Positions 18,062 through 29,465 of a DNA stretch of 64,000 bases are shown in pieces. Each line of letters begins with the position of its first letter. Within the stretch, counting starts at the first letter, position 1. Below the pieces are notes generated by a model. That model saw only the letters and a list, made by a program, of their open reading frames with translations. It was not told the origin of the DNA and made no database searches. The position numbers were made by a program, and so were the translations under genes. This stretch comes from a virus: the IMG/VR virus record IMGVR_UViG_3300008261_000027, positions 1-64,000 of that record; one strand, written 5' to 3'.

Positions 18062-19951
18062 TTAACTTCCACTACATAGGTTTAAGCTATAACCTAACGT
18101 ATTTAATCCAGTTATTATTTGATCCGCATAATATTGTGGTGTTGATCCTTGTGTTACATTTTCAATATATGTAATTTCATTTTTGTCTGATAAACCATTT
18201 GTTCCAGAATATGATCCTGTACCATTCTTAACAGCAGCTAAGAATTGTCTAAATCCATCGTATGAATTTGGACCAGTGTTTACTCTAAATACGATACCTC
18301 TATAATAACTATTATTAGGTGCACTGCCAAGATTTGTTCTTAAAGAAGCTAAATCCAAATCATATTGTGCGGTTCTTACTCCGGTATTAAATGAGCTACC
18401 ATCAGCACTATACGGTGATGCTTCATCTTGGAATACTAGATTAATAACTTTTGTTGTACTTGGTGTAGATCCACTAGTATTCAACATAAATAAAGTTCTT
18501 TCAAATCCACCTGATTTAGCACTGAAATTACTTACAGTAACATTTTGATCATATAGATCATAGTCATTGTTATAGAACTGAACTAAACAATCTCTTAATA
18601 TTGTGTTTCTCATAGTTTGTAGTGGTGTTAATGTCGCATTCATTGATCCACTATCATCAAACCATATGTTTATTTCTGTATTCTCATCCACCACTAATGG
18701 TTGACCAATTGCCCCCTCAAATACACAATCTGTTGTTGGTGTTGGAGTAGGGGTAGGTGTTTCAGTAGGTGTTGGACTTGGTGTCGGACTTGGGGTCGGA
18801 CTTGGAGTCGGTGTTGGTGTAGCCGTTGGGGTTGGAGTGGCTGTGATAATATTTGCATCAACACCAAATTCACAATTTTCTGTTGGTGTTGGAGTAGGGG
18901 TAGGTGTTTCAGTAGGTGTTGGTGTCGGTGTCGGAGTTGCTGTAATAACAATTGTATTTACGTCAAACTCACAATTTTCAGTTGGAGTAGGAGTAGGTGT
19001 TGGGGTTTCAGTAGGTGTTGGGGTTGCTGTTACCACGGTTGTATTCACATCAAACTCACAATTTTCAGTTGGAGTTGGCGTTGGTGTTGGTGTCGATGTA
19101 GGTGTTGGCGTGGCTGTTATTACATTTAAGTTAACATCAAACTCACAGTTTTCAGTTGGAGTAGGTGTTGGCGTTGGGGTAGAGGTCGGTGTCGGTGTTG
19201 GAGTTGGGGTAGCAGTTACAACATTTAAGTTTACATCAAACTCACAATTTTCAGTTGGGGTAGGGGTTGGTGTTGGAGTCGATGTAGGGGTTGGGGTTGC
19301 TGTTACCACGTTTAAGTTTACATCGAATTCACAATTTTCAGTTGGTGTGGGTGTTGGAGTTGGTGTGGCCGTCACAACATTTAAATTGATATCAAACTCA
19401 CAATTTTCAGTTGGAGTTGGAGTTGGTGTAGGAGTCGCAGTGACAACATTTAAATCTACATCGAACTCACAATTAGGTGTTGGTGTTGGTGTGGGGGTAG
19501 GTGTTGCGGTAATCACATTTAAATCCACATCAAACTCACAGTTTTCAGTTGGGGTAGGAGTTGGTGTTGGTGTGGCTGTAACAACATTTAAATCCACATC
19601 AAATGCACAATCAGGTGTTGGAGTTGGGGTTGGAGTCGGAGTTGCTGTAATTACATTTGTATTAACATCAAACGCACAATCAGGCGTTGGAGTTGGGGTT
19701 GGAGTTGGGAATACAAATGTTATATCTGACTTACATTCTTCTAATGTATTATATAAAATAATACTTGTTGATTCAGTTGGTATTGAAACTAAAACACCGT
19801 TTCCAGTTGTTAATTGACTATATGTTAAGCCCGTCGCGTTACTTCCATTACTAACCAAGGTTGCATATGTTGAACCCGTTGCGTTGTAGTAAACGTTGTA
19901 TGGTCCAACCGATGTTCCTGATGTAATTTTTATATTAAAGTATCTTGACAT
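18062..19951 (-). CDS. Adhesin with 11-unit Cys-Phe-Asp/Thr-Pro array and vWA-like head
   Basis: 629 residues. Residues 1-80 are the same anchor-type domain as in the 1352-residue protein ([35 protein letters not shown]). Residues 82-406 are 11 tandem units of the form [12 protein letters not shown] followed by a Thr-Pro stretch of variable length. From about 407 there is a von Willebrand A-like domain: [12 protein letters not shown] near 426-437 has the DxSxS metal site (MIDAS), and the alternating strands and helices ([31 protein letters not shown]) fit. vWA domains bind ligands through a metal ion. The stalk would display this head; the target is unknown. Confidence 0.75.
   Translation of the reverse strand: MSRYFNIKITSGTSVGPYNVYYNATGSTYATLVSNGSNATGLTYSQLTTGNGVLVSIPTESTSIILYNTLEECKSDITFVFPTPTPTPTPDCAFDVNTNVITATPTPTPTPTPDCAFDVDLNVVTATPTPTPTPTENCEFDVDLNVITATPTPTPTPTPNCEFDVDLNVVTATPTPTPTPTENCEFDINLNVVTATPTPTPTPTENCEFDVNLNVVTATPTPTSTPTPTPTPTENCEFDVNLNVVTATPTPTPTPTSTPTPTPTPTENCEFDVNLNVITATPTPTSTPTPTPTPTENCEFDVNTTVVTATPTPTETPTPTPTPTENCEFDVNTIVITATPTPTPTPTETPTPTPTPTENCEFGVDANIITATPTPTATPTPTPSPTPSPTPSPTPTETPTPTPTPTTDCVFEGAIGQPLVVDENTEINIWFDDSGSMNATLTPLQTMRNTILRDCLVQFYNNDYDLYDQNVTVSNFSAKSGGFERTLFMLNTSGSTPSTTKVINLVFQDEASPYSADGSSFNTGVRTAQYDLDLASLRTNLGSAPNNSYYRGIVFRVNTGPNSYDGFRQFLAAVKNGTGSYSGTNGLSDKNEITYIENVTQGSTPQYYADQIITGLNTLGYSLNLCSGS
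18732..19708 (-). repeat. In-frame tandem repeat, 11 units of CxFDV + Thr-Pro stalk
   Basis: About 1 kb of imperfect tandem repeat within the vWA-like adhesin gene. The basic unit is about 23 codons (69 nt), expanded in the downstream units by extra Thr-Pro pairs. Codon choice varies between units (GTT GGN, GTA, GTC on the plus strand), so the copies are kept similar at protein level more than at DNA level. The plus strand carries a long Val-Gly shadow reading frame that is an artefact of the repeat. Confidence 0.85.
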
Positions 19952-19971
19952 TTTTTATATATAATTATTTT

Positions 19972-22900
19972 TTAACACGCATATGAGTCTGTCACATTAC
20001 CATTATTATCTATTTTTAATTCCGTTCCGGCATTTGATGCATGATTGCTACCATAATATTTATTTTGTCCATAATATCGCACTGACATAGTGGCTTCAGA
20101 ATAGAATCTAGTTACTAATGTCCAATCTGAGTTGTTGCCATATGCTGTATATGGATATGGTCCAGACAATTCTGTACAACCTTCTGTCGATGGGTTGGTT
20201 TGTCCAGTGCTAATATTATAAATTGTAACAGGACACGAAATCGCATTAAATGTAAATGATGTTAATGGCGTGAATTCAGTTACTATACCATTAACAACCT
20301 TAATTATATTAGACACATTTCGGTCTATATTTCCTGGAAAATCTGTTTGTACCGCCGTAAAATTACATGAGCTACAGAAATTGTATGTAATATTTCCACT
20401 ATATATTTCTGTTCCAACACCTAATGTTTGAGATGATGGATATGCATATTGTGACCCACCATAACTTGAATTAGGACTTATCAGTACATGATTTATATAA
20501 TCTGCAACTTCTTGTGGTGTGTTATTCAACCAATAGATATTATTTTCACATATCCTTCCATTAGTGTAGAACCAAGTTGTATTAAATGATTGAGTTGGTG
20601 TAGGCGTTGGTGTACTACTAATAATAGATGTCGCAGTTGGAGTTGGTGTTGGTCCAGTCGTAGCAGTTGGTGTTGGTGTTGGTGTAGCAGTAATAAACAC
20701 TTCTGTAAATGTTGCATCAAATGAACAATCAACAGTTGGTGTTGGCGTAGGTGTAGCAGTAGGTGTTGAACTAGGCGTTGGGCTAGGTGTTGCAGTTGGA
20801 GTCGCTGTTGGAGTTGGCGTAGGTGTACTAGTTGGTGTTGCGGTTGGAGTTGGAGTTGATGTTGGTACCGGTGTAGGTGTTGGCGTAACATATCCATACA
20901 CTATATCGCATGTTGCAATAGGTGGATCAGTACATACATCAAAACCATCAATATCTCTAGTTAAACCACTGATTGGTATTGGTGAACAATATGGTTCATT
21001 AACATAATATTGTTGAAGATAGGCATCCATTGGATTTGTCTCAACATATTCGTGTTGAACTAATAATGTGTGGTTATTATTACCATTGAATACTACTAAG
21101 TTTGTTAAATTAGTATCACCAGTTACATTTATATTGAAATAAAGATTTGGTTCACAATAATTTAAATCTACCGAAACAACTTCGATTAATTCCCCAGTTT
21201 CAGTTATGATAAAATCACCAGTATCATAATAATCTGATGGATAATCACAACATGGTTCTTGTTGTTCTTCTGGTTTTAATTGTAAAAACTCTGGTGATCT
21301 ACTAACAAAAAAGTAAGATTTTTTTCTTGTTATTGGTTGCACACCACTTTCGTCAACAACTTTATTTGTATATACTCTTAATTTTGTTGTTGGTAAAACT
21401 TCAAATACTTCATATACACCATTTGATGTTATACCGGTAATTAAACTAGTTTTCACCGATCCAAGACAATCAATATATGATATAGTACTTGCTGAATAAT
21501 CATATGAGAAAGAATAATCACCACTTAATTCTGAATTTTCAAACATACTGCTCGTGAATCCAGAACATGGTAATAAATTCGCGGTTAATATTGTTTGGCC
21601 GCTAACTAATGCTGAAACATTTGTTTCGATTAAATTTCCCGATGTAATGTAATTGTTTATATCTTGAGATGTTGTATTAGAATTAATTGTAACACCACTT
21701 ACACGATATACCTTTGAATCAGATTTTAATCCAACATCATAACTGTTTCTAAATTGTACATTTGGAGATATTGTGTGTGCAGTTTCTGAAACATAATTAA
21801 TTCCTAAACCTTGTATTTTAAATTTAAGATCACAGTTCGCTGCATCGGTAATTAAAACATCAATCTCATCGTCTTCTTTTACATTTGTAACAATAAATTG
21901 ACAGGTATCTCCAGTCGATTTAAGGAAAAATGTTGTAGGGTCATTAGTAACACCATGATAAACGTTAACCCCTTCATCACAATTTTTATGCATGTAGATT
22001 CCCCAATTAGGAACCCCAGTATAATTGTTTTGAACAGTTACGCCAGTTAAATTAATAACAACATCACTAACTAATTTACAATCAGTTTGCCCGGTGTAAA
22101 CATCACACACAGCGAATATTTCCGCATCCATGTAGCATTTTGGGTCTTGTGTTACACCATAATTTGCTGAAAAATAAAAATCTAAAGATCTATCACCTCT
22201 ACAATCGCCATTATTATTTAAAATAAATTTAATTTTTTTAACTTGGTTGGTATCTTCAAATATTTCATAACTTAATAGCTGGCTATCTCTAGATAACGTG
22301 GCGCCTGTGGGCACATAACTAGGAACGTTTGTTGCGCTATACTGTGTATATGTGTCATTTATATTAGCAACGAGGTTAGCAATTGCTTGATCCCAATTTG
22401 CTTTTATTGTTGTTAAGTTTAAACTTATCCAATTTTTATATTCACAAATTAAAGGAATTGCAGTTGAAGAGTTTGCTAAAATATCACAACTATTTGACGC
22501 GGTAAATCCACTAGGAAAAATTGTTGATCCAGTAATTGAAACTTGTGTTGATCCCGTATATTCAACACCATCTATCTCAATAGATAGTGTGAATGTAACC
22601 CCACTAAAATATGTCAATCCTCTTAACTTATCTGGTTCACCAATAATTGTTTCAAGATCTTCTTCAATAAATGATTCAAAATCCGGATATAAATTTTCAA
22701 CAATTTCTAATGGTTTACATGGTTTTTTGTACGCATATTTTGGTCTACCAAAAACGCTATTTGTAACTAAGTTACCACCCATCCACAATGTTGTTGATGG
22801 AACGATTTGATCTAAAACGCTAGTCCAATATGGACTCATTTTATTAACAAAATCTGATACTGTTACAATATCATATGGAGTGTATCCAGACAATTGTAAT

Positions 22901-25044
22901 TGATTTACATAATCTTGGTACACATCTTCTAACTGAATATAATTTTTCTTATACTTGATTGTATTTGAATTTTTTATCTGTCCGTTTAATACGTTTCCTA
23001 AAAATTCACTGAAGCTTATAGATGTTTGTGGCTCAAGACTATTTGTGCCAAATGTTACTTCTAATTGTCTAGATTTTGTCCAGATGTCATAGTTTACTGC
23101 ATTAGCAGCATCAATAAAGACGTTAATATTTTTTCTATTAAGAGTTAAATTAGAAGAATTTTCATCATCTAAAATTTGCCCTTTAACATTATCTATTTGG
23201 CTTGTTAATGTAAAACCGTAATCAAGACCCGGTAATGTTCTATATATATTAAAATAATCTTCACCATATGTATATGGCTTTGCTGTTGTTAATATGGTTT
23301 TTGTTCTACCAGTTAATACTGAGTTTTCCGTATCTAAAATATCTGGTCCTCTGTGATTAAGAGTTGTTGTATACCAACCAGAACCCATTTGGAAAAAGAC
23401 ATTGTCTTGATTTGTTGTTGGGGCTTTTGGTTGATACGTTACTGGATCGACTGGGTAATCACTTGTTTGTGTTACCGACGTTGTTCCAGTTGCAGCACTT
23501 AAACTATAGGTATAAGTTGTTTGATTAAATGATATTCTGTTGTTTGTTCCAACATTATTTATAACATTAAAAATATCTTCTTCAGTTGTTGCGGCAGGTA
23601 TTGCACTATTAACTCTATACGTATATTCGTCTATTCGTATAAGTGGGTCTGGAGCACCAATAAACTTTAAGAAAAATTGTAAACTACTTCTTGTACCCTT
23701 AGATTTATATATGTAAGCTAAGTTTACTAATAATCTTCTATAAAACTCTAATTCACCCTCAACAAGATTTTTACCAATCGATTGTCCATTGTATATTACA
23801 TTGGAGTTTTTATATATCTGTTCTTCTAATGATTTTTCATCAAATAAATCAATTGTGCTTAAACCTAAAGTATTTGCTAAATTTTTTAAGAATACGTCTG
23901 GAATATTGTTTATTGAATCATATGAGACATTTCTCATATAAGCAATATTATCAATGTATTTTTTTACATTATCGAAACTTTGACCATATAGTTGAAAGAT
24001 TTTATCCGCTTTTTGGTCTTTGCTGTCAAACTCAAATAATTGTGGCGCAGTTAGAAATCTTGTAACCAAATTTGATTTATAGTCATCAATTTCATCTGCT
24101 AAATTATTTAACTTATTAAGATATTCATCAAAAGCTAAACCATCTATTGCAATATTCCAATTATCTTTTGCTAATGGCCAGTTAACAACCACAGAAACAA
24201 TTTCTGTTTTACTTTCATCTAAACTAGTTCTAGGAACTTTAAATGATGATTCATAAATCGGATATGTTTCTCTATTTAGAATAGTTGATTCTAGATCGTC
24301 CAATCCTAAAAAGAATTCTTCAACAACAGAGTCATTTGGTTTAATCAAATAACTTGAGGTGTATGTTGATCCAGTGAATGGTTTACCAGTTACTTCTAAT
24401 TGAATGTATTTGTTTACATCTGGTTCAGTATAACTTACAATTGGATATAGTACACCATTAATTTCTAATGAATATTTTTTATATGAAGAGTAAAAATTTC
24501 TTAATTTATTTTCGCTTTCAACTAAATCCGCTTGTGGTGGTTTTTTTAAAATTATTTCAAATGGATTGAAAAATTTTGTTGAGTGAACATTAAATGTGGT
24601 TTTATTACTACTAGATGTATATACTATATTTTCGCAAGTAAGATTATTAACAGAAAATATACTGCTTGAATCCGCATAAAGTCCCGCTGGAAAGTTTTTA
24701 ACAATCCTAGCAATTGAAACTCTTAATCTTTCTCTTAATGAACCGAATAAAGATTTTGCAGCATCTTTCTTAGAGTTATTAAATCTTATCGGTCTTTTTT
24801 TACCATCAGATTGTACAACCGTTGTGGGTACATCTTCTTCAACCTTTAATGTATCTAAGGTTAGAAATTCTGAAAATGGTGCTGTTCTAAAAGTTTTTTC
24901 GTCTTTTTCTGGTGTAGTTCTATCTAGTGTAAAGTTGGTATTAGTTAATTGACTAGTACCGTCGGTAATTTGTCTACCGACAAGACTATCACTAAATGTT
25001 TCAAAACCACCACCCGATTGACTCGGAACTTTTCTGTTTGCCAT
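19972..25044 (-). CDS. Large baseplate-linked protein with C-terminal Thr-Pro stalk and head
   Basis: 1690 residues. The first about 800 residues look like a baseplate or tail structural protein. [20 protein letters not shown] and the segment [20 protein letters not shown] (near 440-460), which resembles the GT-motif region of tail protein I/gp7-type baseplate proteins, come before many beta domains. Residues about 1380-1500 are a Thr-Pro stalk containing a [10 protein letters not shown] motif as in the adhesin repeats. The last about 190 residues form a separate Cys-containing head ending [14 protein letters not shown]. So this gene fuses a baseplate-type body to an adhesin-type tip and may be the fibre attachment point. 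ATG overlaps the stop of the 302-residue gene. Confidence 0.65.
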   Translation of the reverse strand: MANRKVPSQSGGGFETFSDSLVGRQITDGTSQLTNTNFTLDRTTPEKDEKTFRTAPFSEFLTLDTLKVEEDVPTTVVQSDGKKRPIRFNNSKKDAAKSLFGSLRERLRVSIARIVKNFPAGLYADSSSIFSVNNLTCENIVYTSSSNKTTFNVHSTKFFNPFEIILKKPPQADLVESENKLRNFYSSYKKYSLEINGVLYPIVSYTEPDVNKYIQLEVTGKPFTGSTYTSSYLIKPNDSVVEEFFLGLDDLESTILNRETYPIYESSFKVPRTSLDESKTEIVSVVVNWPLAKDNWNIAIDGLAFDEYLNKLNNLADEIDDYKSNLVTRFLTAPQLFEFDSKDQKADKIFQLYGQSFDNVKKYIDNIAYMRNVSYDSINNIPDVFLKNLANTLGLSTIDLFDEKSLEEQIYKNSNVIYNGQSIGKNLVEGELEFYRRLLVNLAYIYKSKGTRSSLQFFLKFIGAPDPLIRIDEYTYRVNSAIPAATTEEDIFNVINNVGTNNRISFNQTTYTYSLSAATGTTSVTQTSDYPVDPVTYQPKAPTTNQDNVFFQMGSGWYTTTLNHRGPDILDTENSVLTGRTKTILTTAKPYTYGEDYFNIYRTLPGLDYGFTLTSQIDNVKGQILDDENSSNLTLNRKNINVFIDAANAVNYDIWTKSRQLEVTFGTNSLEPQTSISFSEFLGNVLNGQIKNSNTIKYKKNYIQLEDVYQDYVNQLQLSGYTPYDIVTVSDFVNKMSPYWTSVLDQIVPSTTLWMGGNLVTNSVFGRPKYAYKKPCKPLEIVENLYPDFESFIEEDLETIIGEPDKLRGLTYFSGVTFTLSIEIDGVEYTGSTQVSITGSTIFPSGFTASNSCDILANSSTAIPLICEYKNWISLNLTTIKANWDQAIANLVANINDTYTQYSATNVPSYVPTGATLSRDSQLLSYEIFEDTNQVKKIKFILNNNGDCRGDRSLDFYFSANYGVTQDPKCYMDAEIFAVCDVYTGQTDCKLVSDVVINLTGVTVQNNYTGVPNWGIYMHKNCDEGVNVYHGVTNDPTTFFLKSTGDTCQFIVTNVKEDDEIDVLITDAANCDLKFKIQGLGINYVSETAHTISPNVQFRNSYDVGLKSDSKVYRVSGVTINSNTTSQDINNYITSGNLIETNVSALVSGQTILTANLLPCSGFTSSMFENSELSGDYSFSYDYSASTISYIDCLGSVKTSLITGITSNGVYEVFEVLPTTKLRVYTNKVVDESGVQPITRKKSYFFVSRSPEFLQLKPEEQQEPCCDYPSDYYDTGDFIITETGELIEVVSVDLNYCEPNLYFNINVTGDTNLTNLVVFNGNNNHTLLVQHEYVETNPMDAYLQQYYVNEPYCSPIPISGLTRDIDGFDVCTDPPIATCDIVYGYVTPTPTPVPTSTPTPTATPTSTPTPTPTATPTATPSPTPSSTPTATPTPTPTVDCSFDATFTEVFITATPTPTPTATTGPTPTPTATSIISSTPTPTPTQSFNTTWFYTNGRICENNIYWLNNTPQEVADYINHVLISPNSSYGGSQYAYPSSQTLGVGTEIYSGNITYNFCSSCNFTAVQTDFPGNIDRNVSNIIKVVNGIVTEFTPLTSFTFNAISCPVTIYNISTGQTNPSTEGCTELSGPYPYTAYGNNSDWTLVTRFYSEATMSVRYYGQNKYYGSNHASNAGTELKIDNNGNVTDSYAC

Positions 25045-25952
25045 TATTCTGTAATATCACCAAAATTTAAAGTCTGATCTATATCAGTTCTTTCTTCACG
25101 AACTTCATATAATGTTTCGTTAAATTGATCTTTAACTTCATATAGATTAAACTGCTTATAGATATTATTGCTACCGTCATAAATTGTGTAAATACCTGAA
25201 TTCAACGCCTTACTTTGATTACCGTAAAGTGCTAGCGCTAATGTAGATATATCATGTTCAACCATTTCGATCTCTATGGTTGTTGGATTAAAATAACTAT
25301 TGGTTAAAATAATATTTTGACCAGGTTGTCCTATAAAAGGAACAATGTTTGGTCTTGTTGTTGGTGAAGAAGATGGGGTTACCGTAAGGAACATTAAATT
25401 TGTTGGCGTATCGGTATATCTGTATCTAATGGACTTTTGTGTACTATTAGTTAGATTTGTTGTTACTGGTTCGCAATAAAAAGAAGATGTCACAACTTTA
25501 TAAAAGTTTGGTACTTTTTGTGAGTTGTTTATATCAATATATTCTACTCTATATCCAACTAAACCCTGTGGTGTAAATTTATTTCTATCTAATTGTGGTA
25601 CGTTTGTTAAGTCAATAACAATACCTCTAACAGAGGGTAATGATGATAAAACACCACAATCGGATATTGGGACTCTGATTTGCTTTGGTCTTATGTGTAA
25701 TGTATAAAGCCCTTTTTCGTCAAAAGTGCTACTTTCTAACCTTAGATTATACATACCCCCCAAAATTTCAACACCATTAGATCCACCGGTAGAACTGTTG
25801 TGAAAAACCGGTGTTAATACGCTAGATGCTGTTAGTTTAACTAATGAAACATCCGCAGCTGCTGTTCTGTCAGCAACATAATGCATTATTATTTCCACAT
25901 CATCTGGTGAAACATCTGCTGGCCTAATTGTCCCGTAACTACCTACTGCCAT
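25044..25952 (-). CDS. Baseplate/tail structural protein
   Basis: 302 residues, no recognised motif beyond a beta-rich composition ([34 protein letters not shown]). N-terminus [20 protein letters not shown]. Its stop overlaps the start of the 1690-residue gene by one base and it starts 25 nt after the preceding stop, behind a TATTTATA motif. Its place between wedge genes and the large fibre-like gene suggests an outer baseplate or fibre connector. The short acidic C-terminus ([13 protein letters not shown]) may be a docking tail. No homologue was recognised. Confidence 0.6.
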   Translation of the reverse strand: MAVGSYGTIRPADVSPDDVEIIMHYVADRTAAADVSLVKLTASSVLTPVFHNSSTGGSNGVEILGGMYNLRLESSTFDEKGLYTLHIRPKQIRVPISDCGVLSSLPSVRGIVIDLTNVPQLDRNKFTPQGLVGYRVEYIDINNSQKVPNFYKVVTSSFYCEPVTTNLTNSTQKSIRYRYTDTPTNLMFLTVTPSSSPTTRPNIVPFIGQPGQNIILTNSYFNPTTIEIEMVEHDISTLALALYGNQSKALNSGIYTIYDGSNNIYKQFNLYEVKDQFNETLYEVREERTDIDQTLNFGDITE

Positions 25953-25963
25953 ATTCTTTTAAT

Positions 25964-25971
25964 TATAAATA
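25964..25971 (-). promoter_or_regulatory. TATTTATA start-proximal motif
   Basis: Minus-strand TATTTATA 11 nt before the ATG at 25952, in a 25-nt gap inside the wedge gene chain, so it could add transcription for the fibre genes. Confidence 0.35.
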
Positions 25972-25977
25972 TAATTT

Positions 25978-26883
25978 TTATTGTTTTTGCACATTAAAAA
26001 ATCCATTTCCATAAATGTCTAGTTCGCCTAAATTATCAATTTCACTTAATCTTAAATTAAATTCAGATACACCCATCTTACCTCTTTCAACAAATATGTC
26101 AGAATAGATCATTGGTTCATTTATAAAACCAAGATAATGTTCATTTCTGGTTAACTTTTTAGTGAACTCTACCTCGGATTGGAAACTAGCAGTATTTCCA
26201 CTAATATATGTTGTACCATCAGATAAGTCTAGATGCGCTAGCCCATCTATTGTGTATCCGGTATACTGATAAGATTGCCCAGAAATTGTTGTTGTTCCGG
26301 TTGTTGTACCAGTATATCCACCACCATATATTTGTTTTTCAATTATTCTACTTCTACCAATTGCAAAAAAAGTGGTTGTTCCAGTATATCCGGTTGTACT
26401 ATAATCATATGGTTTCTGATAATTTTGAGTAAATCCGGTTATTTCTGTATAAGGAATATTAAATGTTAGACTACCCAAATCCGTTGGATTATTTTGTTGG
26501 AGTGGTAATTTAATTTTTTTGCTGGTTGTTTTAATCCCCCAAGGACTGTTCATTGTGATAGTAACAGTTGTTGTTCCACTAGAAGTATATGTGTGTCCAG
26601 AGTTTTGTAAAATACCTATTGGTGTGGTTGGAGACCCATCCCCCCAATTTATTTCAAATGTGGCATCAACAACCCTATTAATTTTATTAGTATTTGTTGT
26701 GTTATAAACTGTTAATACCAAATTATTTGCAGTATATGTAAAATTACATAACTGTTCAATTTGTTCTATATCCCCATCAAATCCAACCATAACACCTAGT
26801 TCATCTGCATTTGATTCGAGCATAATAGGTAGATCATATGTTGTACCTGATGTCCATAAAATTTGATAACTATTCTTATTCAT
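25978..26883 (-). CDS. Structural protein with PKD-like domain and GYTGT motifs
   Basis: 301 residues. Residues about 75-115 match the PKD-type beta sandwich (FEINWGDGSPTTPIG, SGHTYTSSGTTTVTI), a common extracellular adhesion/spacer fold. Residues 160-215 hold several GYTGT/YTG motifs (STTGYTGTTTFF, GGGYTGTTTGTT) like those in the 701-residue protein at 9612. The C-terminal part is helical/charged. Spacing to the upstream gene is 1 nt. Probably an accessory baseplate or fibre protein with a surface-exposed PKD domain. Confidence 0.65.
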   Translation of the reverse strand: MNKNSYQILWTSGTTYDLPIMLESNADELGVMVGFDGDIEQIEQLCNFTYTANNLVLTVYNTTNTNKINRVVDATFEINWGDGSPTTPIGILQNSGHTYTSSGTTTVTITMNSPWGIKTTSKKIKLPLQQNNPTDLGSLTFNIPYTEITGFTQNYQKPYDYSTTGYTGTTTFFAIGRSRIIEKQIYGGGYTGTTTGTTTISGQSYQYTGYTIDGLAHLDLSDGTTYISGNTASFQSEVEFTKKLTRNEHYLGFINEPMIYSDIFVERGKMGVSEFNLRLSEIDNLGELDIYGNGFFNVQKQ

Positions 26884-26884
26884 G

Positions 26885-27703
26885 TTATGATAAAATTGAT
26901 GCTGTTGCCGTTCCGCTAGAGAACTGACATGATTGGGCCGAGAATCTGCTTATTTTATATGTGTGATCGGATCTTCTAAAAACAACTTTATAATAAAAAT
27001 CATTTTCAGGAACTACACTATAGTTAGATGCGACTTCATAAAATTTAACCGGTGTTGAATATAAACCTACTCTTTGGTTATTTCCAACAACAGGATTATT
27101 AATATCTTTATTTAAAAGTTGTGTTATAGTACCGTCATCTGCATTAAAAAATCTAGCAGTCATATAAAATGTTGTTCCACTAAAAACAGTATCATCTCCA
27201 AACCAAAACAAATACATATTCTCAGTGTTTTTGTAATTGTTTCCATTAAAAACAGGAACAAATATATCATTAGAAATATTTTGATCAAAAACCTTTTGAC
27301 CAAGCGGAATTGATAAGTTTTTAGCAAAAACTAATTTTTGTGTTTCTCTATTTGGTGTTGTGTAGAATTCTAATCTAAAAAAGCTTTTTGCTGTTTGTTT
27401 TAATAAAAGTGCATTTTCTTGTGGTGTTATACCAACTAAATTATAATCTAACCCTTTAGCATATGTATTTGATGAATCGATAAAATAAAAGAAATACCAT
27501 ATATCACATATATTTCCAGTAGACGCACTATATGGTTCATGAATGTACCTTATAGTCTCATAGTTTTGAACTGGATTTATTATTGACTCAAGTACTTTAT
27601 CTTCATAATCTTTAAAAGATTCCTCCCAACCCAAACTATTTGAAAAGTCTGTGCTTTGATTTAAGATAATACTGTTATCAATATTTTTATGAATTATTCT
27701 CAT
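26885..27703 (-). CDS. Structural protein ending in CxF-GTATA motif
   Basis: 272 residues. The body is beta-rich with many aromatic residues (YRIHEPY-like run near residue 54, FYFIDSSNTYAKGLDYN); no family was recognised. The last 13 residues, CQFSSGTATASIL then S, match the short motif repeated in the adhesin genes at 12848 and 18062, which suggests that motif is a shared peptide added to several virion proteins. Spacings of 1 nt on both sides place it in the tightly packed wedge operon. Probably a virion component near the fibres. Confidence 0.6.
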   Translation of the reverse strand: MRIIHKNIDNSIILNQSTDFSNSLGWEESFKDYEDKVLESIINPVQNYETIRYIHEPYSASTGNICDIWYFFYFIDSSNTYAKGLDYNLVGITPQENALLLKQTAKSFFRLEFYTTPNRETQKLVFAKNLSIPLGQKVFDQNISNDIFVPVFNGNNYKNTENMYLFWFGDDTVFSGTTFYMTARFFNADDGTITQLLNKDINNPVVGNNQRVGLYSTPVKFYEVASNYSVVPENDFYYKVVFRRSDHTYKISRFSAQSCQFSSGTATASILS

Positions 27704-27704
27704 T

Positions 27705-29465
27705 TTAACAATTCGGAGATTTAAATTCTTTGTTTTGGTCTGATTTATTTAAATAATATCTTTCATTCTTAAAATAAAAATTAAAATCTGATTTCACATA
27801 ATGTTGTCCATTAACAAATGGAAAATCGGTACCATTACCATCTTGGTCAATATATCCATGGTCAAACACGTCTTTCCATTTCCATAATCTTTCATCTGAA
27901 AAATATTCTGCGTTTTCTGGCAAATCCTCAATATTATTTGTGTTCGAAGTTTCTATGTAAGCTGATAGTTGTCTTAATTTTATTCTATAATGTGGCTGAT
28001 ACACTAACCCCATTTTATTATTTGCTGTTGCCCCGCTAAATCCGGTAACATTTTGATCTTGATCATAATCAAATATTGATGTTGGATTTGCAATCCTATG
28101 AAAAGATTCTGAAATAACTCTCTCTTTTAATTCACGTCTATTGTATTCAACAAATGCACCAGTTAGCACTGTATTTAATGGCAATACTGATCCATATGTA
28201 AACGTAACACCACTCGTAGTCCCAGTTGTATATGGAATTGTTGTTTCAACGGATGTTGATCCACTAAAATGATTATCAATCCAACTGTTATGAAAATTGA
28301 ATTTGTATCCATTTTTAGGTGGGTATTCAAAATACCCTGAACCATTTCTAAAAATGGTTGTTAAATAAACTTCTGTAGGAGTATATCCTAAATTGTTTGT
28401 TAATCCAGTTAAGATAAATGGGTCTCTAAAATCAAATATGATAGATTCCATTCTATTTCTTTCAACCAAAATATCGTTATCGCCGTTTGAGTTTTCAATA
28501 AGTAATTTTTTTTCATCTTCAAATATTGGTGTTTCAAAACCGGCTCTGTCCATTATATAATCAGAGACATCTGTTATGGTTTTGTGTTTATGTACATAAT
28601 AAGTTGAGGTTGTTCCGCTAATATTATTTTCATCAATACATCTTTTTATTGTGACCAAGTTTGGTAGCGTTGTACCGCTAAATTGTTGTCTATTTAAATT
28701 TATAACATATTTTTCTGAATTAAATTTTTCATCACCTAAGCTACTAATAGAATATGTTTTTCCACTAATTGCAGATTGTGATGAAAATATCACATATTCC
28801 CCAATATTAAATCCATGCTCCACCGGAGTTGTTAATTTAAAATGAGTTGCTGTTGTTTGTACTCTACATGGTATGCCTTTACCACTAGTAAATGTTATAA
28901 TATTTGTGCCCTCTACTTTAGTTGCCCCACTTAATGTATATTTCATAGGGTAATTTGTGTCACCGCTATAAACATAACTTAAATATAAATTCCAATTATG
29001 ATACGGTGCATCCATAGTTGAAATATTCATATGTTTATTTTTAGGTCTAGTTGGACTACTTAATGTTGGTACATAAGTACCATATGTTGATCCGCTAACA
29101 CTTGGTATTGAAATTTCATTTTTATTAACATCTCTTCTAATAAAAGCAAACTCATCATATGGAAGATATCCACTAAAATTATTATCTGATCCGTCCCCAC
29201 CTAAAGCCAAATATTCTTCTAAATTACTATATGGCGAAGTACCCAAATAAAGGTTTCTGAATATCATTTTTAATTTACCATATATTTTATATTTTTTACT
29301 TTCATTTCTTTCTTTGGAAAATAATGTTTCAATATCAAGAATAATATTTCTATCACCTTCTCTAAGAAGCTCTTGACTACTATCTAATCCAACCTTTGTT
29401 TGTAGGTCTTCAGATGGCGCTTGCTTATATCTAAGCTTTGGTAATATTATTGTTTTCTTTTCCAT
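27705..29465 (-). CDS. Large baseplate-region structural protein
   Basis: 586 residues, no recognised motif. The N-terminal 95 residues are charged and helical (RYKQAPSEDLQTKVGLDSSQ), and the rest is beta-rich with many Thr/Ser/Tyr (SGDTNYPMKYTLSGATKVEG). The C-terminus is charged and aromatic (YYLNKSDQNKEFKSPNC). Its ATG overlaps the stop of the 1199-residue gene. By position after gp6-like and the 1199-residue gene it occupies the place of T4 wedge proteins gp8-gp10, but no sequence match can be claimed. Confidence 0.6.
   Translation of the reverse strand: MEKKTIILPKLRYKQAPSEDLQTKVGLDSSQELLREGDRNIILDIETLFSKERNESKKYKIYGKLKMIFRNLYLGTSPYSNLEEYLALGGDGSDNNFSGYLPYDEFAFIRRDVNKNEISIPSVSGSTYGTYVPTLSSPTRPKNKHMNISTMDAPYHNWNLYLSYVYSGDTNYPMKYTLSGATKVEGTNIITFTSGKGIPCRVQTTATHFKLTTPVEHGFNIGEYVIFSSQSAISGKTYSISSLGDEKFNSEKYVINLNRQQFSGTTLPNLVTIKRCIDENNISGTTSTYYVHKHKTITDVSDYIMDRAGFETPIFEDEKKLLIENSNGDNDILVERNRMESIIFDFRDPFILTGLTNNLGYTPTEVYLTTIFRNGSGYFEYPPKNGYKFNFHNSWIDNHFSGSTSVETTIPYTTGTTSGVTFTYGSVLPLNTVLTGAFVEYNRRELKERVISESFHRIANPTSIFDYDQDQNVTGFSGATANNKMGLVYQPHYRIKLRQLSAYIETSNTNNIEDLPENAEYFSDERLWKWKDVFDHGYIDQDGNGTDFPFVNGQHYVKSDFNFYFKNERYYLNKSDQNKEFKSPNC

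Noticed and set aside
18837-19817. Long plus-strand frame rich in Val-Gly opposite the adhesin repeat (also 12273-12836 and 17467-17826)
   Set aside because: It is the mirror of Thr-Pro codons on the minus strand; it has no start context, and the minus-strand frame makes biological sense.
12273-20900. Thr-Pro DNA repeats as a CRISPR array or mobile element
   Set aside because: The repeats are imperfect, in frame with protein units and lack spacers of even length; no transposase or cas gene is present.
9612-25044. Diversity-generating retroelement acting on the adhesins
   Set aside because: No reverse transcriptase or template repeat was found in the window; a search of the full genome would be needed.
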